DNA of 64,000 nt, from positions 21,200,596-21,264,595 of the forward strand of contig NC_087067.1 in the NCBI RefSeq assembly GCF_963678635.1, written 5' to 3'. Within the stretch, counting starts at the first letter, position 1. The number at the start of each line of letters is the position of its first letter. This document shows, piece after piece, positions 53,460-64,000 of the stretch. Under the pieces are notes generated by a model. It did not search any database, was not told where the DNA came from, and worked only from the letters and a program-made list of their open reading frames with translations. Made by a program: the position numbers and the translations under genes. Origin of the DNA: Symsagittifera roscoffensis. Lineage: Eukaryota; Xenacoelomorpha; Acoela; Convolutidae.

Positions 53460-55450
53460 ATCTAGCTCATCTCTTCCTCATCGGGTGCATATCCCAAACT
53501 CTTCATGCCCTGTTTGTATGTCGTGCAATCCGCCACATGATGATCCGCCGACCCGCAGTTAGCCGACCTGCGTTTGTCCATGTCATCTCTGGGCTTGTAC
53601 CATGACGACCTCTGTGGCTGACTTCCCCCTTGTGTGTTCCTGTTGTCTGAGTACGAGTATTTCTTGGGTTTCATCAGCATGTACTCTCTTGACTTCTGCC
53701 TCATCTCTTCTGGAGTTGGTGCACTGTCTTTCGACAATGTATAGTACGTTGCTAACATCGTTCTCAAGTCATCACTCTTTACCCCATCAATGAACTTTGA
53801 GGCGATGCTGAAGTTCCTTCGATTGGTAGATTCTTCCGGGTCACTCCTTCTTCTCAAGCTCTCAAGATCATCTAGGAACCTGCCTATCGATTCATCGTCC
53901 CTTTGTCTCCTCTTTTCAAATCGCATCATCGCTTGATGACCCTTCATGCCTGAGCCGAATCTGTTTAACAATATTTCAAAGATTTTGTCCGCTGTGTCGC
54001 GTTCCTCTTCTTTCTTCGCAACCACGCATTTCAATGCCGTTCCTTCCAGATTGCTCAGTATCGCTGTGCATGCCTGCCTCTCATCGTTCGAGTTGTCTTG
54101 TTCTAAGTGCAACCTCATGACTTCTACCCAAGTGTCAATGCATCCATCTGAATCATCTTTGAACTCCTTCGGTTTCTTGAAGGTTTTCCTGGATTTGTTG
54201 CCTCCTCTGTCACTCGAGTCGGTGTTCCTCGTGGCGAAGGCTTCTAGCGTCCTGTTCATCATTTCCCAGGTGCTTGCCCAGGTCATGGCATCCGGTCCCA
54301 CGTTGTTGTGAGTCGTGGAGTCCCCTGGACCACTGGTTGTGTTCGCTGTTCCATTTTTTATAATGGCCCTGGTCCCCACCGGTGCCGTAATCGCGGCCTC
54401 CCGGGTTGCTGGTAACGGTTTTGACTGTCGTTTGTTCCTTTGAGGCTCCACGAAGTCCACTCTATTACCTTGTGTCCTCTCTGCAGCTGGCCTGTCTTGT
54501 TGTGTTGAATTCCTAAGAATAGCGTCTAGCTTTGTCTGTATTGCACTTGAGCTCTCAGCCTGTTCCCTACTCATCGTATCCATTCTCGTTTCCAAACTCC
54601 CTAACTGGCAATTCACTGTGTCATATCGCTGCTTCATTTCTTGCATGTCTTTTCTGATGTTCTTTTCTCGCTCTTCATCAGTGGTTTCTACTTTGTCAGA
54701 CATCTTCTGAAGCTTTTCCTCCGTCGCTCTCGCTAGATGGAAATAGTTGTCCAAGTACTCATGTTTGTTATGTCTCATTTCATTCCTTATCACATTTCTT
54801 TCCTCTTCGCTGTGCTTCAGTTTCTCATCTATCTGATCTAGCTTCGCCATCAAGTCGCTTAACTCAAGAGTTGTCGTTCCATGGTCCGTTGTTGTCCTGT
54901 AGTTGGTCACTGGTCCCGATTTTCTCTGACCCTCGTTCTGATCGGTCTCTGTCGTTCTCGTGGATACTGTTCCGAATGTTTTGCTTTTCTCGACTTTCGT
55001 CTCCTCCACTGCTGCGTCCTTCGATCTCATTCCGACCATCATTGCTAATCTTTCAGTAAAAGACGTTCTCTTTTGAGACTCATCCTTCACTGTTTCTGGC
55101 GTGTTGCCTGTTGTGTCTGCCACGTTGTCTATCGGTGAGAACTCTATGTGATTCGGGTTAGGTTCTGCCGCATTAGGCATTGGAGTTGACTCTGTCGTCT
55201 TCTTTCCTGCTTTATCCACACTTTGATCAGGTGTCTCTAGATCAATCTCGATGTTGGGTTCTACTCGTTCCCCTTCCGTGCCCTCTTTTGCTTTGTTCTC
55301 CGTGGTACCCCTCGTGCTGACCATACTAACTGAAAAGTTCTTCTTTGTTACCTTCGGACCCATTGATGTTGTCTTACGTAGCGACGAATTATACTCTGTC
55401 TTCGCTTCGGTAGAACTTTTTTCAGCTACCGGTACGCTGCTCCGCCTCAT
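53460..55450 (-). pseudogene. Giant element: gag region
   Basis: Begins MRRSSVPVAEKSSTEAKTEY. A long polar N-terminal half and a coiled coil lead into the capsid-like core (FKDDSDGCIDTWVEVMRLHL, then LNRFGSGMKGHQAMMRFEKR and RRQRDDESIGRFLDDLESL). A cysteine/histidine cluster CGSADHHVADC follows. The core is clearly homologous to the plus-strand gag near 63690-64000, which ties the two elements together. Confidence 0.8.
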
Positions 55451-55639
55451 TATTTACAATTGTTACTATTTACAGTATTATTATCTACAAAATTCTACTC
55501 TAAGGTTAAAACCTCGTTTGACAAAAAAAAATTTATAAAAAGAAATCGACGATTTGCTAAAAACCACTTTTCTTAAGCTCTTGAAAGTTTTATATGTTAG
55601 GATAGGATAGAAAATATGATTTTACAATTGGTTACTTCA

Positions 55640-56320
55640 ACCTGACTTATGTCCCAAGACCAATTTCCCGAGACCAACGTCCCAAGACTAATGTCCCAAG
55701 ACCAACGTCCCAAGACTAGTGTCCCAAGGCTAATGTCCCAAGACCAATGGCCCAAGACCAACGTCCCAAGACTATTGTCCCAAGACTAATGTCCCAAGAC
55801 CAATGGCCCAAGATCAATGTCCCAAGACCACTGTCCCAAGACCAACGTCCCAAGACTATTGTCCCAAGACTGATGTCCCAAGACCAAGGGCCCACGATCA
55901 ATGTCCCAAGACCACTGTCCCAAGACTAATGTCCCAAGACCAATGGCCCAAGATCAATGCCCAAGACCACTGTCCCAAGACTAATGTCCCAAGACCAATG
56001 TCCCAAGACCACTGTCCCAAGACTAATGTCCCAAGACCAATGGCCCAAGACCAATGTCCCAAGACCACTGTCCCAAGACTAATGTCCCAAGACCAATGTC
56101 CCAAGACCACTGTCCCAAGACCAACGTCCCAAGACCACTGTCCCAAGACCAACGTCCCAAGACCAATGTCCCAAGACTGTTTCGTACCAAGACTGCTCTG
56201 GTCCAAGACTGTCCCAAGGCTGCACTGTCCCAAGACTGTCCCAAGACTGTGTTGCCCCACGACTGTCCCCAGACTGCAATGTCCCAAGACTTCTTCGGTA
56301 CTGTCCCAAGACTCGTCACT
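55640..56320. repeat. 14-bp minisatellite in the giant element leader
   Basis: Nearly perfect tandem copies of GTCCCAAGACCAAC/T, about 48 units, with a few 13-bp and variant units toward 56170-56320. Because 14 is not a multiple of 3, all three frames stay open on both strands with a 14-residue period (for example PKTNVPRPMSQDHC). The frames through it are therefore artefacts. Confidence 0.93.
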
Positions 56321-57668
56321 GAGTGTTTGGATATCGGGTCTCTTCTTCTTCGTTGTAGGGACTATTGAACCACTGTACATTTTACCACCACTTGAGCTCT
56401 TGCAAAAATTTTCCCAAAATCCCTATCTTAATGGTCGAAACCCAAATACTAATCCAGTCTTTTCAGGCTATTTGAAACTCTAAATTCCCCGCAGGTATCT
56501 TGTAATCACCTGTTCGTTAAAATACCAACAACAAATTTTCACCAAAACGTAAAATTTTAAACTGGAAAAAATTTCAAAAACAGATGGGTGAATTCTCCTG
56601 AAATTCAAGGTTGACTGATGTCAATCTTGTCCGAAAAAATGTCTGGTACCCGATTGCCACGCGTTTTCCTCCCCCCTGCTAGCGATCTTATGGGGTATCA
56701 CAAAAACTGTCTATGTCCGTTCCCCCTTACCGATCCGACCAGGGTACCTACCTTAACCTGATTCTAATTTTGGATATCCGCTTCCTATAACCAACGCGTG
56801 TAAATATCTAATGTAACTAAGTCGACGATGCCGAACAATTAGTTACTCTAATGTGTCCCCTTTTTACAATTTATAACCGCTAACCTCTAACTTAACCAGC
56901 ACCCCTTCTAACCTCCCCCCTCTTTAGCCCCCCTCTTAAGCCAAAGAATCCTTTAAGCGCCGGGTGCTAAACCTCTCGAGAGAAAACCGTAGACCTGTTT
57001 CCAGGCCTGCTTGTGCAAAAACTTCCTCAAAACAATGGGACTCCGCTTATCCAATTTTACACTTATCTCCTATAATGTAATGTGGATTCTAACGATACCC
57101 GTTGCCCAACTTGAGAACACCCCTGTGCGTCCTCCTGTGGTGATCCTGTGCTGGTTGTCTCTGTTCTGCACTTGACAGCAGCACCACTTTCGCACTTGGC
57201 TGGTCACCTCTCCCAGTCAAGTCTCCTAGTGGCCCGGCTTGGTTGCAATCTATCTGAAAACCCTTAACAACGCCCCCACTAGGGCACCTTATTGAAGTCA
57301 CTGGTTTAAATTGCTATATTGATCGAAACGATCGGTCTTATAAAAAAGTATACTATTTAATTAATATAAAGGTTTGATCCAAATGATCCGGTATCAAAGT
57401 CACTGTCTTTTCGTTTTATGGTTTTTGTTCCTTTTTCTATACTTTTTTCTTGTTTTTGTTTCTCTAGTTACCCCCCTTTACTCGGTTAGCTAGGCCTCGT
57501 TTGGAGAGCGTACCAGGATGTTTTCTCAAGTTTTTTTAAAAAGCTATCACGGTACAACCGGAAGGTTTACACGTTCCCGCTGAACCGTACCACCGGTACT
57601 CTAGAATGGGCATGCAGCCCGGAGCTGTGTCAAGTGGGTTCGACTCCGTAGTCATGATGTCGTAAAAA

Positions 57669-57683
57669 CACCCAGGAGCGCCA
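57669..57683 (-). other. Candidate primer-binding site of the giant element
   Basis: The minus strand reads TGGCGCTCCTGGGTG, starting 11 nt inside the 5' LTR boundary. The same 15 bases lie 12 nt inside the LTR end of the second element (59046-59060). A TGG start fits a tRNA CCA end; I cannot name the tRNA. Confidence 0.55.
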
Positions 57684-57694
57684 TAAAAACACTA

Positions 57695-58785
57695 TGTAAC
57701 AGTCGCCTACTTCAGTCACATATGAGGCTTAAGAAAAATAGGCCCTATAACCATTGGCTCAGGAGTCAGGGACACTATCTCTTGTGTTTTTCTACCTCAA
57801 GAACGGTCGGAGCCAATTCGGTTCGCTTGCGACATGAGACTAGAACCCGTTACAGCTTAAAGGCTACTACCAAAATATCCCCCCACTCTAGAGAATAAGA
57901 ACGTCCCCATACTTAGGTCTCGAGATACCCAAAATACACGAACGCCGTTAAAAACAGGGTCGGAACAATCCGTTAAGTTACTTTTTATTGGACAGTGGAA
58001 CTTTGATCCATTTCAGATGGATCAACCTAAAACTCGCCTTATCTCAACATAACAATCATAAAATACACTCGAGAAAATTAAATTAGGGACTCACATGTTG
58101 ATGCACTCAAGTACAAGGAGTAATTAAATTGGTAAGCAACTCAAGAATTAGATAATATAACTAGATAAGTTTAATACTGGTCAGGTTTGGTAACAGAAGT
58201 AAGTTCTGGCTCTAGAATTGGAGTTTTTGTGTGAACCATTGGGACACTCAAGCTGTCCACCTTTCCATTGAAGGTTCACTCTAGTTTGTTCCGAATAGTT
58301 GTTCTCTTCTTTTTCGGGATAAGACAGCTCTACTCGTGTCCTGTTTTATATCTGGAAATTGCGAATAGCAATTTCCTGCTGTTTTTCTTGAGTATTTTCC
58401 CGCAATTGTAAACTCGGATGTTCTGATTTTTCACTTTTTGTTTTCAGCTGGTACGAGAAAACTGAGCATGACAGGCTCCATTCGAAATTTTGAGAAATAA
58501 AACTTCACTCCAAAATTACGTATTTTCGTGTCTCTCAAGGTCAAACTTTCAGACATGACCGACTGGCACATACTCCCCGGACTCAAGATCGATGTCCTCA
58601 TCGCGTGCTGTCTTTGTCAGTGAATCCCCAGAAGCCCGAGTGTCACTCAAGATACAGTGCCAGTGGTCATTTACAGAAGTTTGCAGCAGACTTAAGTTTA
58701 TCTACCTTCCAAAATTCACGACCATATAAAATTTTCACACTATCGCTAAACAGCAATCAAAATCTGCACACACCTGCACCTTACA
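57695..58785 (-). repeat. Giant element 5' LTR
   Basis: 1091 bp. On the minus strand it begins TGTAAGG and ends CTGTTACA, with an inverted TGTAA/TTACA end pair. It matches 36113-37220 at about 99.3% apart from one 19-bp indel, and carries eight CTCAAG/CTTGAG hexamers. Confidence 0.9.
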
Positions 58786-59033
58786 TGACCGACTGAGGAT
58801 CCGAGACCCAGCTATGTGGTTGTGTTTGCATGTAAACGAAAGCTGATCAAAAGTCGTTCGACTGATGGCCTGAAAATAGTAAATTTTTACTTAACCCGAG
58901 ACAGACCAGAAAATCAACTGGCAAGGTCGATACTGTAAATAACGAGTAGAATCAAGGTAACTGACGCCTGCCAGTCGTTAATAGGAACTTTTTTTACGCT
59001 CCATCACTGTGTAGTATTTGGGCGAATGTTACA
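58786..59033 (+). repeat. Candidate 5' LTR, or its remnant, of the second element
   Basis: The right boundary is supported by TGTTACA followed by the same leader start as in the giant element. The left boundary is a guess: TG at 58786, immediately after the neighbouring LTR. Confidence 0.45.
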
Positions 59034-59045
59034 TAGACGTTTTTA

Positions 59046-59060
59046 TGGCGCTCCTGGGTG
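59046..59060 (+). other. Candidate primer-binding site of the second element
   Basis: TGGCGCTCCTGGGTG, identical to the candidate site of the giant element and at the same distance from the LTR end. Confidence 0.55.
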
Positions 59061-62000
59061 GGCCTGTTAAAGGCATGAGACCATCAAGATCAGCAAACGT
59101 TTCAGCGACGAACCCTCCGCTCCGGGCGTATGCCCGAGTTAGAGGCCTTAGTGACCTTTGTTGTACTAGGGAGAAGGTGCGTACCCTCCGCCTAGTACTA
59201 TTTAGCTTTTTAACCTAGTTAACACCGAAAATTCCGGGGGCCGGAGGGTTAGGTGGGAAGTCATGAGCCCGCTTGTCCCAAGGTCCCGGGACCAACAAAT
59301 TTATTTGAAAACAAAAAAGTACAAAATACAGTAAAAAAAAACAAAAAAGACCAAAAACAATTTAAAACATAAAGTAACAGTTTATATGTTATTTTCGGAC
59401 AAGATGTGATCTGACCTTCCTATTTGTTGTTGTTTCAGATTTATTTATATCATTTCTGATAGAAAGATTGTATTTTTGGTGACGAGTTGGGTACCCTCCC
59501 TTGAGTGTAATTTGAGTATTAAAGCACGTTAATGAGGATTTTGCCGGTGACCGGAGGGTAGAGTGGCAAGCTGACCGACGTGTTCCACACTCAACAAGGG
59601 CATCAGGGACAACATCCTCAACGACTGTTGGGTATCGTTGAAACAATTTTAGTATCGTTTGGGTACTATTCCATTAAAACTTAAGAGGTGGGGGGCACGA
59701 TTGGCGCGGTCCGATTGTACCCTCCATCGATCACGAATTTCCGAGTTAAGGGTCTTAATTCGGGTATTTTGCAAAGGAGGGTAGTCAATTTCATTAACGA
59801 CTACTAATAGATTTTTGTCCTTACTATATATTTTTTATCTCCTATTTAGACCCGAGAAACACCCCAATTTTGTCGAAAATTACCGATTTTCGACCTAACT
59901 GTTGGCCCCCAAGATTTTGGATATCCGAGCTTTTCCAAACAGCAAAGAGCTTTTATATAGGGAGTTACTTTGCAGTTCAATCCATCTAACTAAAGAAACT
60001 GCGCGGAAAAAGGCTTAGTAGAAGTTAGCGAAAACAAAATTTATCGATCAAAACTTTGATAATTTTCCGAAATTTGTCAATCTGTTTTGGTTATCGAGTT
60101 GTTGAGTTTCTAGAGTTAGAGCAATAAAAATTTTTGCGTTAGGAGTGTACTAGCACAACGTGCTCGGTTACCGGAGACTTTTTTGAGTAACCCTCCGATT
60201 AGCTTCCTGGATAGAGCTAACGACTTGAAGATTGGAAAAGGAAGGAATCGGAGGGTCCAAATTTGATAGTTATTGGCCAAATTTTTGTTTCCAAACCAAT
60301 TTTGGTCCATTTTTTGCATTGTTCCAGTGCCGTACGGGGCTACTACGCTCGTTTCAATTCTTTTTAGGAACTTTCACAAGGAATTGCGGGAAAAAGTCTT
60401 TCAGAACCTATTTAGGTGGTGAAAAAAGGTCATTTTGACGAACTTGTTTTTGGCGATTTCTCAAAGACTAGCCGACCGATCGGGATAATTTTGATACCAT
60501 AAGTCGAGGTATTTAATCACTTTCCCGGACCGCAACCGTTTTTGGGTGGATAATCCCGGAAAAGAAAATTTTTTTTAGAATTTGTTGGTTCGGAGGGTCC
60601 AAGTTTTAGGGAACAACCGAATGGCAGAAAATTTCATAAGTTCACCTTTTTATCCTACTGGGGAGGTTGAACGTGTCAGCCAACCTGGTTTTAAGTCAGT
60701 TACACCGTATTCAGAGGCTTTACTGTGGTAGAATAACCCTTTTTCTTGATTTTTGGGGAACCCTCCGAAATAACCCTCCGGAGTCAGCTAAGCTCCTTAG
60801 CAACCCTCCTTAGTGGAAATTTTCCACGAGACCCTCCGAAGAAGTTAAAACAACCCCCCCACAGAGAGTTTAGCTTGTTTTGATACCTTCTGGGACTACT
60901 TGGAGACCCTTCCAAGGGAGATTCGAAAAATTTGAAAGTTTGAAGAAACCCTCCGAAGTAACCCTCCGGAGCGTATTAAGCCTCTTATTGACCCTTCTTA
61001 GTGAGTTTAAGGGGACCCTCCGAAGTAACTTGGATGGTTAAGGTACCCTCCGAGGTCAGCTAAGTGTCTTGACAACCCTCCGAAGTAACCCTCCGGAGTG
61101 ACTTAAGCCTCTTAACAACCCTCCTTATTGAAAATTTAGGGGTACCTTCTGGGGCAATTTGAGCAACTAAAGTATCCATTTAGAATCGGAATAAAAGGTC
61201 AACTACCAACGGGCGTGCATATTAGGATCACAGGAGCCCATTTGATCCGGAGATTTATGATCAACTTTGGATTCTAGATCGGGTCTGACGGAAGTACCCG
61301 AACCAAATTTTTCTTGATTGTTATTTTGGTTGTGTGGTTGCCTTGAGCTACTTAATAGGAAAAATCGGGCAATCCGGGAACACATAAAAGAAGACCTCGG
61401 TGAGTGTATTGGGCAAATACACACTCACTTGAGAAGAAAAATTGTTCCCTGCTCTCGTGAACTTGGGGCGTCCCGGGTGTGGGGGAGCTTTTTCATAGAA
61501 TTTGTAGATTTTCGATCAGAGGTTGCCTTGAGCTACTTAGTAGGACAGCTCGGGCAATCGCAGGACACCTAAAAGAAGACCTCGGTGAGTGTATTAGGCA
61601 AATACACACTCACTTGAGAAGACTGTGTCCTGGGCTTTGTTCTTTTGGAGTGTTCCGATCGAGGGATGTTTTTTCCTTTAAAACCAAGTTTTATTTATCT
61701 ATTCCTGAATCATCACTGCTTTTTTACAAAAGATTGTTTGATTTTAACAAAGCAGTGATTTGATACGAGTGTGGCGGTAAAATTGATACTGACAAAAAGT
61801 TGCTGGCACCTGTAGGATATTCTAATCTGATTATCAGTTGTGTTTTGTGTATTGGCTATATCTTGTAAAAAGTTTGTGAAAATTTTGTTATACCAGGCAA
61901 CTGAGTGGAGTTAGCATTATCTTAATACTAAGCAAGCCCTCTATGTAACCTTAGCTGAGTCATTAATATCATCACCAAGTAGTCTAGGGAACATTCTTGA

Positions 62001-62200
62001 TATTGAAGAAGTCGAGTAGGTAGCGTTAAGTAAATTGATTTGAACTTATTCGCGGCACGTGTGCATTGCCATTAATTTGTACGAATATTATGATTTATTA
62101 CAAAAAAAATATGCAGCGTAGAGACTCGTCAGGATCGATTACTTAGATCCCAGGCTGAGCAAAAGAAGTACGCGAAAATTTAAAACTAGGCGTAGCCAAT
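59061..62200 (+). other. Long leader of the second element with ACCCTCCG motif array
   Basis: About 3.1 kb without a supported gene. The octamer ACCCTCCG occurs about twelve times on the plus strand and about four times inverted between 59100 and 61100, often in pairs 12 bp apart (for example near 60760/60772, 60955/60967 and 61075/61087). A ~100-bp direct repeat with an internal hairpin lies at 61336-61621. Short open frames here lack any domain. Confidence 0.6.
61336..61621 (+). repeat. Tandem ~100-bp repeat with internal hairpin
   Basis: 61336-61437 and 61521-61621 are about 90% identical (start of both: ggttgccttgagctactta). Each contains an imperfect hairpin, gtgagtgtatt ... aatacacactcac (61400-61428 and 61585-61613), beginning with a splice-donor-like GGTGAGT. 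Confidence 0.75.
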
Positions 62201-62249
62201 CTTCGTTTAGCAGCGCTTCCGACGTTTTTGCTGACAACGAATCGACTAA

Positions 62250-64000
62250 AGGTCAAGCTGATCTTTCAGTGAACGTAATGAAACTAAGAAGCGAGAAGAA
62301 CCTCGATGGCAGTCGAGGGCGAAGTGCTGAGGTCGGACCGGTGAGCGAGGCGCTTCTGGACCCCGTCGACGAAGTGGAACAAACGCTCATCTGACCCGAC
62401 TTTGAGCCAGGTGAGGACCTCGAACGGGAGGAAGTCGGAAGGACGGAAGAGGCCTCGGAGCGTTCCGAGGGCGAGCCGCGAGAAGAAATTTTGTTCGGGG
62501 GAATTTCCAAATCAGAGACCAAGACTCATAAGTGGAGAAAAGAGCAACCATCTCTGGTCAAGCAGAGCAAAAATGCGATGATGTCGAGTATAAGTCCGAG
62601 TGAAGAACAAGTGGGTTCGAAAGCCAAGAAAAGCTCGAAGTCTTTTTACGATGAGCGCATGGCTTCACTACGAACTGAAAGTCTATCTTCCAGTTAGGAC
62701 CAACCGGAGATAACCCATCCGGATGTGGATTTCACGCCGTGCCCAAGGAACGACATGAACAGAAAGGCGTTGTCCACCTCGCCGACCAGGCAAATGTCTG
62801 ATGGGATAACAATGGGAGCATCCTCAACGTTCGACAGGTTGATGCTGTCGATGGGCAAGCAAAAGGGCGGCGCGTCATCGAGTACCAGGCTGCAACCGCA
62901 GTTGACCTCATCTTCTCTGGGTCTAACCCCGGCATTGGGGGCGGCTGACGATATAAGTGACATGTTTGCTGGCGTAATGACAGGCCTGGAAGAACTGCGA
63001 CGGGACATGACTAAGAGAATAGATCGAGTCGAGGAGAAAGCTCATCGGGGTCAAGAGGAATTGCGAGATGAACTGACACACGTAAAGTCGCAGGCGAGAG
63101 TCGATCAGGCTCAATTGATCCGCAACACCGATCAATGCTTGGCGGAGAGCTTGTCTCAGGCAAACAAGGAGTCAGAAGAAAAAGAAGTTAGGATGACGAG
63201 AGACATCGAGCGATTATTGAACGATCACGACAATACCTATGCTCATACAATGACTAGCCTGGAAAAAAAGTTAGATGCCAAATCTGACCTGATGATGCGG
63301 AAGCTTGAACGGGAGCATTCGGGAGGAGCGTTCCGCCCCAAGGGAGCGCTCACGCCATGCAAATGATGGAGATGGAGCACGCAGCTACGCCGGAGCCCAG
63401 CAAAGTTCGAGAATGAACTACGAATCTAAGCACAGGGAGCGGCCCCGGGCAGCCCCATCGAAGCCAGGTTTGACAAACCTGGTCCCGCCAGAGGCGGATG
63501 CCACCCCGGAGGCAAGATTGCCCACTGTGCCACAAGTCAGATCAGTGCCAGATCTGACTACGGTCTCACAGGACACAGCGATGTATGCTTCGATGTTTGA
63601 GCCTCTATACAGATCTCTTGAAACTTTCATCACCAAGCTCTCGAAGTCGACCGAGAGAGGAGAGAGGTCAAAAAGGACACTTAAGAAGCCGAAGTTGTAT
63701 AAGGATGAGTCAGATGGCTGCAATGATACTTGGATAGAGGTGATGAAGCTGCACTTTGAAGAAGAGAATCTCTCAAAGAAACAGGAGTGCAGCGCACTGA
63801 CAAGCAATTTGGAGGGGACCGCCCTAAATTGTGTGATGGCGAAAAGGGCCAATGAACGAGACAGCGCTCGCAAGATATTCGACATCCTGCTGAACCGTTT
63901 CGGCTCTGGAGTACAAGGGCATCAGTGTATGGTGAAGTTCGAAAAGAGGCGTCAAAGAGATGACGAATCCATGGAAAAGTTTTTGGACGACCTTGAATTA
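62250..64000 (+). pseudogene. Second element: gag region (partial, runs off the edge)
   Basis: The N-terminal part is polar. A coiled-coil-like stretch (for example EELRRDMTKRIDRVEEKAHR) is followed, at about 63690-64000, by a capsid-like core: YKDESDGCNDTWIEVMKLHF, LTSNLEGTALNCVM, ILLNRFGSGVQGHQ and KRRQRDDESMEKFLDDLE. This core matches the giant element's gag at many positions (about 60% identity by eye), so it is the same lineage but a clearly different subfamily. Broken in about two or three places. Confidence 0.75.

Larger units (their letters stand above)
55451..57694 (-). other. Giant element 5' leader
   Basis: 2.2 kb between the 5' LTR and gag. It contains the 14-bp minisatellite (55640-56320) and the candidate primer-binding site next to the LTR. 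About 56640 shows 'ctggtacccgattgcca', similar to the host SINE-associated stretch near 5885. I see nothing else. Confidence 0.6.
36113..58785 (-). mobile_element. Giant Ty3/gypsy-type LTR element (~22.7 kb) with macro-domain and SGNH cargo
   Basis: Two direct ~1.1-kb terminal repeats (36113-37220, 57695-58785) enclose, in minus-strand order, a 2.2-kb leader with a minisatellite, gag, protease, RT, RNase H, an acidic insert, integrase, and then about 10 kb of additional open frames. RNase H before integrase places it in Ty3/gypsy. The LTRs differ by about seven substitutions and one 19-bp indel (about 0.7%), so the copy is fairly young. I see no target duplication. Gag and pol lie in several frames, so it is probably broken in about four or five places; some of these could be family-specific frameshifting. 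The internal DNA is much more GC-rich than the host DNA. Typical gypsy elements are 5-10 kb; only a few giant ones, such as plant Ogre elements, reach this size. Confidence 0.85.
58786..64000 (+). mobile_element. Second Ty3/gypsy-type element, plus strand, running off the window
   Basis: Related to the giant element but in opposite orientation. A candidate LTR end TGTTACA at 59027-59033 is followed by the shared primer-binding site, a ~3-kb leader, and a gag region homologous to that of the giant element. The 3' part lies outside the window. If its LTR starts at 58786 (TGACCG...), it is 248 bp and abuts the giant element exactly; otherwise it is truncated. The visible gag region is broken in about two or three places. 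Confidence 0.7.

Noticed and set aside
55716-56483. Long open frames on both strands with repeating PKTNVPRPMSQD or LGTLVLGHWSWD peptides
   Set aside because: They are produced by the 14-bp minisatellite, which stays open in all frames because 14 is not a multiple of 3. There is no domain and no start context.
59061-62200. Telomere-like repeats suggested by ACCCTCC
   Set aside because: The motifs are not in tandem head-to-tail order and occur in both orientations within an element leader.

Overview
The window is animal nuclear DNA. It carries spliced host genes with GT-AG introns, a PX-domain AGC kinase of the SGK3 type, C2H2 zinc-finger genes, tRNA-derived SINEs and LTR retrotransposons. 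The host part (1-31 kb) is very AT-rich and full of old repeats. The right half is clearly more GC-rich because it consists of retroelements. I cannot name the species. The SINE load and the giant Ty3/gypsy-like element would suit a small marine invertebrate, for example a tunicate, but nothing in the sequence proves this.

Host genes, all on the minus strand. Three paralogous genes (about 2.6-3.3, 10.0-11.4 and 12.0-13.1 kb) share an N-terminal module I do not recognise. Two of them end in a pair of C2H2 fingers. An SGK3-like kinase gene spans 29.0 to 18.3 kb: a PX plus kinase-start exon, two kinase exons, and then two alternative last exons (23.5-23.9 and 18.3-18.7 kb). Each last exon supplies its own kinase C-lobe end, hydrophobic motif and stop, in the same phase. 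The introns and intergenic DNA hold several dispersed repeat families: tRNA-headed SINEs, two of them as a large inverted pair; a non-autonomous element of about 0.6 kb in many copies; a tandem repeat of about 0.3 kb; and a ~160-bp satellite-like repeat at two loci.

Retroelement block. A Ty1/copia element (31271-35895, minus strand) has identical 88-bp LTRs and a 5-bp target duplication; it is young but broken. Next to it lies a giant Ty3/gypsy-type element (36113-58785, minus strand, about 22.7 kb) with ~1.1-kb LTRs that are ~0.7% diverged. Besides gag and pol it carries about 10 kb of extra open reading frames. One ends in a macro domain of the TARG1/OARD1/Poa1 kind. Another, of 1335 residues, contains an SGNH/GDSL-hydrolase-like domain. 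Several others match nothing I know. Its leader holds a 14-bp minisatellite, and the whole element is rich in the hexamer CTCAAG/CTTGAG. A second, related element runs on the plus strand from about 58786 beyond the right edge. It has the same candidate primer-binding site and a homologous gag, and its long leader is studded with the octamer ACCCTCCG.

The most unusual content is the giant element with its macro-domain and SGNH cargo. The most interesting host feature is the duplicated terminal exon of the SGK3-like kinase.
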